Below, piece by piece: positions 1 through 6,151 of a stretch of 18,766 bases of DNA. The stretch lies in assembly GCA_964425755.1 (NCBI GenBank), contig CAYRNY010000032.1:1-18766 (forward strand), read 5' to 3'. A program made the position numbers and the translations under genes. The stretch's first letter is position 1. Every line of letters begins with the position of its first letter. This DNA is from CAYRNY01 sp964425755 (GTDB lineage Bacteria > Chloroflexota > Anaerolineae > Aggregatilineales > Aggregatilineaceae). The notes beneath the pieces are model-generated. The model was given only the letters and a program-made list of their open reading frames with translations. It searched no databases and was not told where the DNA came from.

Positions 1-146
1 AACCTATCGTAGCCCTAGAGCGTCTTTCATTCAAAACTGCATAACTTCAGTAATGGTTGATGTTGTTGGGGGTTTTACGCACATCTGCGATGGCGGATGG
101 CTCCCCACCGATTACTGGGCACTACTTCACAGGAGGATGGCATTGT

Positions 147-1772
147 ATGTATTTGCGGCGTGTATTGTTGCCGTTGATGATCGTGGCGCTGGCCGTGCCG
201 GGCGTGATGATCCTGGCCGGGTCCCAGCACGAGGACGCGCAAGCACAGGTATCGTTTGATCAGGACTGCCTGCCCTATGACCCGAACGATCTGCGGGTGG
301 TGCGCGAAGGCTCCAACTGGACGCTCTATTCCGGCAGCCGCGCGCTGGCGGCCTTCCAAAACGAGGCGCACGCCAACCAGGGGTTGCGCGTCGCCAGGGC
401 GCACACCGAGCACTGCTTCATCGGGCGTGATAACACCCGGCCCGACCGCCAGCGTTACATCTTTGAATACTGGCAGGGCGATTCCGGGCTGGACGTGACG
501 CTGCCGGACGACGACTGCATCGCCTACGACCGCGCGGACCTGTCGATCCGTGACGCGGGGGCGGCGGGCTGGAACGTGATCTCCGGCTCAAGCAGCTTGC
601 TGCTGCTGGATACGCGCGAGGACGCCGCGCACGCGCAGGAGCTTTTGGGCCTGTACGATAACATCTGTTACATCGGGCGCGACCTGCCGCGCGACATCCG
701 CGCCGACTACCTGATGACCTACCTCACCAGCGACCTGGTGCTGGTGCCCGGCCTCACACCGGGGCTTGGCCCGGGCGAGATGACGCTGGTGCCCGGCTTG
801 CCGGGGGGCGATGATGGTGACGGTTCGGACGGGCCGCTCGTGCCGCTGGACCCGATCGTGACGATCGATCCCGGCATGTTGACGCTGGTGCCCCCGCTGC
901 CCGGTGACGGAAGCGGGACCAGCCCTGCGCCGGAAGACTGCATCAGCTACGATCCGGGATCGGTCGTGCTGCGCAATACGGCGGATGGTTGGGTCGTCAG
1001 TGACGGGACCAGCAACCTGCTGCTGTTCGCGTCACAGCCGGACGCGCAGCTTGGCGCGCAGGTGGCCCTGGCGCACACGGAGTTGTGCTTCATCGGGCGT
1101 GGCAACACGCGCCCGACGCCGTACCGCTATATCTTCGAGTACTGGAAGGGCGATTCGGGCCTTGGCGCGCCGCTGCCAGAGGATACCTGCACGGCCTACG
1201 ACCCGGACGCGCTCATGCTTGCCAGCACGGCGGCGGGCACGTGGCACGTGTTCTCGGACCGGACCATGCTCGGCGCGTTTGACACCGAAGCCGACGCGCT
1301 GCGCGCCAGGGACGTGCTCGCTACGCAAAACCACCTCTGCCTGATCGGTACGGATAACACGCGCCCGGAACGCTACCGGTACATCCATTCGTATCTGCTG
1401 GATGCTGCGCCCGGCAGCGGCACGGGGACCGGCCCGGTCGCCACCGCGCCCCCGGCTGCAACCCCGACGCCCGGCCCCGGTACGGGCAGCGTCCCGGCGT
1501 GCCCCGGCGCGCCCGCGCCGCGTATGGTGGCCGGGCAGCAGGGCCGCGTGACGTTCACGACAGGCACGCCCGTGCGCGTGCGCAGCGGCCCCGGGCTGGG
1601 ATTCGCGGAGCAGGCACAGTTGCCAGAAGGCGCGACGTTCCACGTCACGGGCGGGCCGGAGTGTTCCGAAGGGTATTACTGGTGGTCGATCCGCACCGAC
1701 ACCGGCCTGACCGGATGGATGGCTGAGGGGCGCACGGGGAACTACTTCATCGAGCCGCTTCCCACCCCGTAG
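147..1772 (+). CDS. Secreted four-repeat protein with C-terminal SH3b domain
   Basis: Predicted 541-residue exported protein, function unknown. I start it at ATG 147 because AGGAGG lies at 131-136, 10 nt upstream, and the next residues form a signal peptide (MYLRR, hydrophobic stretch to about 25, cleavage near AQA at 31-33). The open frame reaches back to a TTG at 57, but that extension would bury the signal peptide. Residues 40-110, 124-193, 264-333 and 347-417 are four copies of one repeat: a Cys followed by YDP-like residues, a Trp/Ser-Gly core, then C-(F/Y/L)-I-G-(R/T). The cysteine pairs are C41/C90, C124/C174, C265/C314 and C348/C398, so four disulfides are likely. A Gly/Pro/Asp linker (195-262) separates the pairs, and a Pro/Thr/Gly linker (420-455) leads to an SH3b domain (465-540) with VRSGPG and GYYWWSI/GW signatures. 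SH3b domains in exported bacterial proteins often bind cell wall or other surface polymers; here that is inference. No lipobox or anchor is visible. Confidence 0.9.
   Translation: MYLRRVLLPLMIVALAVPGVMILAGSQHEDAQAQVSFDQDCLPYDPNDLRVVREGSNWTLYSGSRALAAFQNEAHANQGLRVARAHTEHCFIGRDNTRPDRQRYIFEYWQGDSGLDVTLPDDDCIAYDRADLSIRDAGAAGWNVISGSSSLLLLDTREDAAHAQELLGLYDNICYIGRDLPRDIRADYLMTYLTSDLVLVPGLTPGLGPGEMTLVPGLPGGDDGDGSDGPLVPLDPIVTIDPGMLTLVPPLPGDGSGTSPAPEDCISYDPGSVVLRNTADGWVVSDGTSNLLLFASQPDAQLGAQVALAHTELCFIGRGNTRPTPYRYIFEYWKGDSGLGAPLPEDTCTAYDPDALMLASTAAGTWHVFSDRTMLGAFDTEADALRARDVLATQNHLCLIGTDNTRPERYRYIHSYLLDAAPGSGTGTGPVATAPPAATPTPGPGTGSVPACPGAPAPRMVAGQQGRVTFTTGTPVRVRSGPGLGFAEQAQLPEGATFHVTGGPECSEGYYWWSIRTDTGLTGWMAEGRTGNYFIEPLPTP
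264..1397 (+). repeat. Four in-frame copies of a ~70-codon two-cysteine repeat, arranged as two pairs
   Basis: The copies lie at about 264-476, 516-725, 936-1145 and 1185-1397. Copies 1 and 3 resemble each other more than their neighbours: both read C-F-I-G-R followed by NTRP and YIFEYW, then GDSGL and a short LP linker. The cysteine spacing alternates 49, 50, 49, 50 residues. This pattern indicates that a two-repeat block was duplicated as a unit. Nucleotide similarity between copies 1 and 3 is still obvious around 401-500 and 1071-1170. Confidence 0.85.
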
Positions 1773-1793
1773 GGACGGCCACTGAATTCGATC

Positions 1794-1824
1794 ATGCCGC
1801 ATCGACTCCCGGTGCGGCATTCTT
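1794..1824 (+). terminator. Hairpin after the repeat protein, possible intrinsic terminator
   Basis: ATGCCGCA at 1794-1801 pairs perfectly with TGCGGCAT at 1813-1820 around an 11-nt loop. Only a short, broken T run (TTCTT) follows, so termination may be weak. It lies 21 nt after the stop at 1772 and ahead of the kinase promoter, which fits separate transcription of the two genes. Confidence 0.5.
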
Positions 1825-1852
1825 GATCGCGTGCTGCGCCGGGGCGCAAAGG

Positions 1853-1881
1853 TTGAGCGGACCGGCGTTAGCACGTATAAT
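1853..1881 (+). promoter_or_regulatory. Sigma-70-type promoter for the cysteine-PAS kinase
   Basis: TTGAGC at 1853-1858 (4/6 match to TTGACA) and a perfect TATAAT at 1876-1881 are separated by exactly 17 bp. The predicted transcript starts near 1888, about 35 nt before ATG 1923. This is the best promoter match in the window. Confidence 0.75.
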
Positions 1882-1898
1882 ACGTCGGTATCGACCGA
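1873..1898. promoter_or_regulatory. Two adjoining palindromes over the -10 and start site, candidate operator
   Basis: ACGTAT-A-ATACGT at 1873-1885 is a perfect inverted repeat that contains the -10 hexamer. TCGGT-ATCG-ACCGA at 1885-1898 is a second perfect inverted repeat at the expected start site. Such placement would let a bound protein block transcription. No regulator can be named from the sequence, and the first palindrome could partly be a by-product of the AT-rich -10. Confidence 0.4.
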
Positions 1899-1922
1899 TT
1901 TAGCTCGCAGGGACCACGCACC

Positions 1923-3095
1923 ATGCCCGCTCGCTCAAGCCCTACCGGGAATTCGGAAGCGTTGCCCACCGCGTTCGCGCCGGCTGAACGGGCATCCCCG
2001 GTCCAGCTCCAACGCCAGATCAAGCGCCTGAACCGGCTGGACGTGCTTGAGAAACTGGTCGATGCGGTCCCCAACATGGTGCTGGTGCTCAACGCGCAGC
2101 GCCAGGTCGTGTTCGCCAACGACGCGCTGTCTGCGCTGCTTGGCCTGGAGCCGCAGCAGGTGATCGGCCAGCGCCCGGGCGAGATATTGAACTGCGTCCA
2201 CGCGGCGGGCGCGCCCTATGGCTGTGGCACGACCGAGTTCTGCCGCGAATGTGGGGCGGCGCGCGCGATCGTCTCCGGCCTGGCCGGGCAGCAGAACAGG
2301 CAGGAATGCCGTATCATCCAGCGCAGCGGGGACGCGCTCGACCTGCGGGTCTGGGCCACGCCGCTGCAGGTCGACGGCGAGATATTCTCGGTGTTCGCCG
2401 TGCACGATATCAGCCACGAAAAGCGGCGTCACGTGCTGGAAAGCATCTTCTTTCATGACGTGCTGAACCTGGCGGGCGTGTTGCTCGGCTATACTGAACT
2501 GCTCGAAACCGCGACCGATGCCGACGATATCACGGACATCCGGCGCACCTTGCTGCGGACCTCGTCGCGCCTGGTCGAAGAGATCAGGATGCAGCGCGAC
2601 CTGCTGGCGGCGGAAAACGGCGAGCTGGTCGTGCATCCTGCGCGGGTCTTCACGCTGCAACTGGTCAGCGACGTGATCTCGTATTATGCCGCGCTTGACG
2701 TCGCCGCCGGGCAGAAGCTGGTGATCGCGGCGAACGCGCAGAACGTGCGCTTCGAAAGCGATCCCACGTTGTTAGGACGTGTGCTGGGCAACATGGTCAA
2801 GAACGCGCTCGAGGCCAGCAAACCGGGCCAGACGGTCACGGTCACGACGTTCACGGACGGCGACCGCGTCTGCTTTCGCGTGCACAACCCGACCGTCATG
2901 CCGCGCAAGGTTCAGCGCCAGTTATTCCAGCGGTCATTTTCGACCAAAGGGGCCGGGCGCGGGCTGGGCACTTATAGCATGAAGCTGCTCACCGAGCGCT
3001 ACCTGTACGGCACGATCACGTTTGTGTCGGAGCCGGGCCGCGGGACGGTGTTCACCGCCGCTTACCCGCGATTGTTCCCCGGTGGTATGTCGTGA
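1923..3095 (+). CDS. PAS-domain histidine kinase with a cysteine cluster in the sensor domain
   Basis: Predicted 390-residue cytoplasmic sensor kinase; no membrane segment is visible. A PAS domain occupies about 39-165 and carries C91, C101, C107 and C110 (around GCGTTEFCRECG) plus C129, a pattern that suggests a metal, Fe-S or thiol-based input. The phosphoacceptor is H178 in FFHDVLN, followed by a dimerisation helix pair. The ATPase domain has an N-box (LGNMVKNALEAS, 288-299) and a glycine box (GAGRGLGTYS, 343-352). The usual DxG of the G1 box is replaced by VHNPTVMP (320-327); I recall this substitution from a subfamily of soluble PAS kinases, so activity is not excluded. The ribosome site before ATG 1923 is weak (GGGA about 10 nt upstream). 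No response regulator gene is adjacent. The gene has its own promoter and a possible operator. Confidence 0.92.
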   Translation: MPARSSPTGNSEALPTAFAPAERASPVQLQRQIKRLNRLDVLEKLVDAVPNMVLVLNAQRQVVFANDALSALLGLEPQQVIGQRPGEILNCVHAAGAPYGCGTTEFCRECGAARAIVSGLAGQQNRQECRIIQRSGDALDLRVWATPLQVDGEIFSVFAVHDISHEKRRHVLESIFFHDVLNLAGVLLGYTELLETATDADDITDIRRTLLRTSSRLVEEIRMQRDLLAAENGELVVHPARVFTLQLVSDVISYYAALDVAAGQKLVIAANAQNVRFESDPTLLGRVLGNMVKNALEASKPGQTVTVTTFTDGDRVCFRVHNPTVMPRKVQRQLFQRSFSTKGAGRGLGTYSMKLLTERYLYGTITFVSEPGRGTVFTAAYPRLFPGGMS

Positions 3096-3183
3096 GCGGT
3101 TCCACACCCGCCGAGTCCGTGCGCGAGGTATGTATAGTCTCACAAAACCCGCTGTAGATTGTCTATTGCACGGGGCCTGCGTA

Positions 3184-3212
3184 TTGCGCCGGAGGGCACA
3201 AAGCAGTATCAT
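3184..3212 (+). promoter_or_regulatory. Possible promoter for the small lipoprotein
   Basis: TTGCGC at 3184-3189 (3/6) and TATCAT at 3207-3212 (5/6) are spaced 17 bp apart. A short inverted repeat CCGT-TTAG-ACGG (3217-3228) sits at the predicted start site. The 5' leader would be about 57 nt. The weak -35 keeps confidence low. Confidence 0.4.
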
Positions 3213-3275
3213 CATGCCGTTTAGACGGTCATTTACGCGCTATTTCACAGCCGATAGAGGGGAGAATTTTACCTG

Positions 3276-3869
3276 ATGAAGAAACTGGCTCTGCTCCTGG
3301 TTGCGTTGCTGCTGGCCTCCGTGCTGCTTACAGCGTGCGAGTCCGAATCGCAGGATGCCGCCAAAGATTACATTGATGCGTTGTTGAACGGCGAGATCGA
3401 AAACGCCGAAGGATTCACTTGTGACGATTTCGAAGTGCAGATCGTGAGCCTGGAGGACAGCACCGATCTGTATGCCAACCTGCCGGGCCTGGGTGACAGC
3501 CACGAGATCCGCAACATCGACCTGAAATACGATCTGGGCAAAGGCAACAACCCCAGAGAATTAATCATCACCGGGTCGTATGATATTGTGGAGATCGACG
3601 AACAGGGCAGGTTGATCCCGGATTCGGAAACGCAGTACGTGCTGGCATCAGCCGTGCGCGACCGGCGCGACATCGATCGTGACGGCGACGTTACCGAGCG
3701 GATCGACACGCGCATCTTGCTTGAAATGCGCGAAGACGGTGACGACTGGTGCGTGCGCATGCTGGACGGCGGCTACTGGGCACCGGCACTCGCCGCCGAG
3801 GTGGAAGGCTCCGCCGAGGCGGAAGATTCCGCAGCGGTGGAAGACGCCGCAGAAACGGACGAGGAATAG
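3276..3869 (+). CDS. Small lipoprotein with an EF-hand-like loop and acidic repeat tail
   Basis: 197 residues, function unknown. The N-terminus is a clear lipoprotein signal: two lysines, a hydrophobic run and the lipobox LLTAC with C21 as the lipidated residue, so the protein should be anchored on the outer face of the cytoplasmic membrane. The start ATG has GGGGAG about 11 nt upstream. The globular part (about 25-170) has no family I recognise, though its size and shape resemble the small DUF4878-like or NTF2-like lipoproteins. Residues 132-144 (DIDRDGDVTERID) have acidic residues at positions 1, 3, 5, 7 and 12 and Gly at 6 of a 12-13-residue loop, matching an EF-hand or dockerin-type calcium site. 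The tail (173-197) is made of Ala/Glu/Asp-rich hexapeptides from a tandem DNA repeat. It is convergent with the STAS-like gene, with a terminator between them. Confidence 0.88.
   Translation: MKKLALLLVALLLASVLLTACESESQDAAKDYIDALLNGEIENAEGFTCDDFEVQIVSLEDSTDLYANLPGLGDSHEIRNIDLKYDLGKGNNPRELIITGSYDIVEIDEQGRLIPDSETQYVLASAVRDRRDIDRDGDVTERIDTRILLEMREDGDDWCVRMLDGGYWAPALAAEVEGSAEAEDSAAVEDAAETDEE
3794..3865 (+). repeat. 18-bp imperfect tandem repeat, about four units
   Basis: Units at 3794-3811, 3812-3829 and 3830-3847 follow the pattern CGCMGMGGYGGAAGNNKC. A more degenerate fourth unit lies at 3848-3865. They encode the hexapeptides AEVEGS, AEAEDS, AAVEDA and AETDEE at the lipoprotein C-terminus. The unit is a multiple of three, so copy-number change would keep the frame. 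Confidence 0.8.
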
Positions 3870-3918
3870 CCCGGCAGCGGACAAATCCGCGCGCATAACT
3901 GGTAACGCGAACGCATAG

Positions 3919-3947
3919 GCCCGGCCAGCGCCGGGCTTAGCTATTTT
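3919..3947 (+). terminator. Intrinsic terminator of the lipoprotein gene
   Basis: GCCCGG (3919-3924) pairs with CCGGGC (3931-3936) around CCAGCG, followed by TTAGCTATTTT. The T-rich side follows the plus strand, so it should stop the lipoprotein transcript before it enters the opposing gene. A smaller hairpin, GCGGA-CAAA-TCCGC (3877-3890), lies between the stop codon and this element. Confidence 0.7.
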
Positions 3948-3963
3948 GGGGGCGCGGTGGTGG

Positions 3964-4332
3964 TTACCCGAGCGCGTGCTGCGCTGCGGTGAGCGCATCA
4001 TCCAGGTTGGACGTGAAGAACAGCGGCAGCCGGGCGGCATAATCGGTCACCAGCGCGCGTGATAGCTGCTGGAACATGATCTCTGGCACGATGATCACCG
4101 ATCCGCGCACGTTGGGATGGTCCAGTATGTTGTCGTTGCCGGGCAGTTTGTACGCGTCAGGAAAGCCGTCGAAGTTGCGCATATCCGCCAGCAGCATGGT
4201 CCCGGCAGGACCCTGATCAAGTGCAGCGGCGCGCTCTTTGCGCAACTGAGCATGCTCTCGAATTGTTAATGTTTTTTGATACGTTACAATTAGTATATTC
4301 TTCGAAGCATGCCACTCAATTGTGTAGGGCAT
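3964..4332 (-). CDS. Small SpoIIAA/STAS-like protein
   Basis: 122 residues, no signal peptide or membrane helix. The order is a beta-rich start (TIEWHASKNILIVTYQKTLT, 4-23), a helix with charged residues (25-40), a strand (TMLLADMRNF, 45-54), a further strand (GSVIIVPE, 77-84) and a C-terminal helix after FFTSNLDDALTAA (105-117). This alternation and size resemble SpoIIAA-like or STAS domains, which act as small regulatory or binding modules. The match is by fold pattern, not by a diagnostic motif. AAAGGGA stands 7 nt before the ATG and supports the start. The gene is monocistronic, facing the lipoprotein gene, with the long AT-rich gap as its upstream region. No convincing promoter could be picked from that gap. 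Confidence 0.75.
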   Translation of the reverse strand: MPYTIEWHASKNILIVTYQKTLTIREHAQLRKERAAALDQGPAGTMLLADMRNFDGFPDAYKLPGNDNILDHPNVRGSVIIVPEIMFQQLSRALVTDYAARLPLFFTSNLDDALTAAQHALG

Positions 4333-4812
4333 GGTGCGTCCCTTTGGCTAGAATTTACGAGAAATTGTGGCTAGTACACGTTTTATCACACGCGAAGTCG
4401 CATTGCAAATTTACGCTACATAGCATGACAAATAATAAGCGGAACACAGTTCAACAGGCGTTTTTAGTTCGCTACGGTAATAAAAGCTGCACGTATTACC
4501 TGACCCTGGCGCATATTGCCGATGCTGCTGTGTAAAACCGTAAACAGATTGTAATAATAAGTGGTACGTAATTGTAGTAAATTTCAATAAGCTTCAAAAT
4601 GCGACGGTGGTACTGCCCGGTTATGGCAGACGCAGGGTCGCGCGCAGGTACAGCCGAAGTTGTTCGAGGAATTGTAAAAGAAACGGGCACGCCGCTGCCG
4701 GCATGCCCGTCGTTATTCCTGTTTGACGCTTTTTCATCCCGGTGTTTCGTCACCTGGGAGGATGCCAAGTGTTTTTGTTATGCCTCCGCCGCGACATCAC
4801 CGGCGCGGTGCG
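4333..4812. other. AT-rich gap without a supportable gene
   Basis: About 480 bp separate the starts of the STAS-like gene and the end of the DUF362 gene. The part from about 4340 to 4600 is much richer in A+T than the rest of the window, with runs such as AATAATAAG at 4431-4439 and again at 4553-4561. Open frames here lack a ribosome site, have unlike codon use and show no protein features. The only clear element is the minus-strand terminator at 4670-4710. I saw no tRNA, inverted terminal repeat or DnaA box cluster (TTATCACA at 4383-4390 is one base short of a box). Confidence 0.6.
4670..4710 (-). terminator. Strong intrinsic terminator of the DUF362 gene
   Basis: ACGGGCA (4683-4689) pairs with TGCCCGT (4704-4710), and GCCG (4691-4694) with CGGC (4699-4702), leaving one C/A mismatch and a four-base loop. 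Read on the minus strand the stem is followed by TTTCTTTTAC. It lies about 100 nt after the DUF362 stop codon. Confidence 0.78.
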
Positions 4813-6039
4813 TCAGTCGCGTTTGCCGAACAGGCGGCTCAGCACCCCCGCGCCGAGGAACAGCGCGCCACCGGCGGCCACCGCGCCGAGCGCGGCCACG
4901 CGCTTGGCCTCTTCCGGCTCGATGCCCGGCATCACCACGCCGCCCTCGCCGTACTGCTCGAACAGGCGGCCCCACTTGGTATCGAGTGCCGCTTCGACGC
5001 GCTTACGGCCCACGAACGGGTACCAGTAGTAATTGTGGTAGACGTTGCTCGCCATGTAGCTCCAGGGGACAAGCGGCGAGCGCAGCAGCAACCCCTCGAA
5101 GCCCTTCAGCCAGCCGTGATAGATCATTTTCTGGCCCTTGCTGGCGAAGGTGTCGGTCTGGATGAAGCCGAAGCGCGGCAGGTCCTTCTTTTCCATGCCC
5201 ACGACCTCGATTTCGTCCGGGTCGCCCACACCAAGCCCGCGCTCGTGGCCCAGGCGGATGAAGTCCAGCGTCAGGGGATCGAAGCCCTGGATGTACGCGC
5301 TCATGGCGTCGATCGCGACCTGGTCGGCTGAGGCGAGCAGGATGTCCTTCTCGTGCCAGTGCATTGCACGCGGCCCCGGCCCGTCGCCCGCAAACGTGCC
5401 GTCCATCACGGCGAATACGCCGGTGTGGATGTCCTGTTGGATCTGCAGCAGGTCGACCACCGTCTCGTGGATCACGGCGTGCGTCCAGTGACGCTTGCGC
5501 CCCAGCAGGCCGCCGAACGCGTTCTTCATCGCGCCGGTGATCGTGGTGAAGACGTGTGTTTTCACGGTCGGTAGTTGGATGATGTTACGCCCGTAAAAGT
5601 CCTTGGGGATGTACACGCCTTCCGGGTAGACCTTGTCCAGCACCAGGAACGGCTCTTTCGGCTCGTAGCGCACCCACTCGAACTGGGGTTCGTAGAGGTG
5701 CCAGTTTTCGATGCCGTACTTGTCGGTGACGTACTTGTGCTTGTTGTTCTCCTCACCGACGCGTGCATCGACGACGACGGTATCGTTGTGCCCCGCGATC
5801 AGGCGCGGGTAACCGGCGGCCTGCAGTTCCTGGATCGCGCCTTCGATCTGCCAGGGCGTGCTGGAGCAGGCGGGATACCACGTGTCCCACGAGATGTTGA
5901 TCTTGAGGATGGTGTCCTTGTCTTTGGGCAGGGCGTCCTGATACCCCGCCAGGCGCATAACTTCGCGCACGTCCTCGGTCACGCTTTCGGGTTTGGTACG
6001 GATGACGGCAACTTTGCCTTTGCCGGGGAATTCAGCCAT
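4813..6039 (-). CDS. DUF362 family protein with C-terminal membrane anchor
   Basis: 408 residues. The DUF362 core is recognised from NIIQLPTVKTH (152-162) with the following TGAMKNAFGGLLG (168-180), the upstream DTILKINIS (42-50), and the later MDGTFAGDGPGPR (212-224). The family has no assigned reaction; some members are fused to 4Fe-4S ferredoxin domains, and this one has no ferredoxin-type CxxCxxC motif. Residues 381-402 form a Gly/Ala/Leu-rich hydrophobic helix ending in RLFGKRD, which suggests tail anchoring in the membrane with the domain in the cytoplasm. I chose ATG 6039: AGGAG lies 12 nt upstream, and an extended -10 promoter at 6080-6088 falls inside the longer open frame that reaches 6216. 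The neighbour upstream is the cytidylate-kinase-like gene, but the separate promoter makes an obligate operon unlikely. Confidence 0.88.
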   Translation of the reverse strand: MAEFPGKGKVAVIRTKPESVTEDVREVMRLAGYQDALPKDKDTILKINISWDTWYPACSSTPWQIEGAIQELQAAGYPRLIAGHNDTVVVDARVGEENNKHKYVTDKYGIENWHLYEPQFEWVRYEPKEPFLVLDKVYPEGVYIPKDFYGRNIIQLPTVKTHVFTTITGAMKNAFGGLLGRKRHWTHAVIHETVVDLLQIQQDIHTGVFAVMDGTFAGDGPGPRAMHWHEKDILLASADQVAIDAMSAYIQGFDPLTLDFIRLGHERGLGVGDPDEIEVVGMEKKDLPRFGFIQTDTFASKGQKMIYHGWLKGFEGLLLRSPLVPWSYMASNVYHNYYWYPFVGRKRVEAALDTKWGRLFEQYGEGGVVMPGIEPEEAKRVAALGAVAAGGALFLGAGVLSRLFGKRD

Positions 6040-6079
6040 GATGACGATGTTCTCCTCTGCGCTTCGTTTTCCGTGCGAG

Positions 6080-6088
6080 ATTATACCA
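6080..6088 (-). promoter_or_regulatory. Extended -10 promoter for the DUF362 gene
   Basis: On the minus strand the sequence is TGGTATAAT: a perfect TATAAT (6080-6085) preceded by TGn (6086-6088). No good -35 hexamer is seen at 17 bp, which is typical of extended -10 promoters. The transcript would begin near 6073, about 34 nt before the ATG at 6039. Confidence 0.65.
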
Positions 6089-6151
6089 TAATCGCGGCGA
6101 GGATCGCCCACCCGGCTGGTCGCAGGCGGCGCAGCCTGTGCGTCCCCGCGT

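Noticed and set aside
1..146. Possible promoter upstream of the repeat protein
   Set aside because: TTGATG at 57-62 has no -10 hexamer at a suitable distance, and nothing else in this stretch is convincing.
1032..1874. 280-codon open frame on the minus strand
   Set aside because: It is antisense to the repeat protein, has an arginine- and alanine-rich shadow composition, no ribosome site, and the plus-strand protein has clear repeats and an SH3b domain.
4383..4390. DnaA-box-like TTATCACA
   Set aside because: One base is missing from the nine-base box, it stands alone, and no replication gene is nearby.
4221..4535. 104-codon open frame in the AT-rich gap
   Set aside because: Half of it overlaps the STAS-like gene antisense, it has no ribosome site, and its codon use is unlike the surrounding genes.
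4599..5331. Plus-strand open frames overlapping the 3' end of the DUF362 gene
   Set aside because: They run through the terminator hairpin and the antisense of the DUF362 coding sequence and show no protein features.
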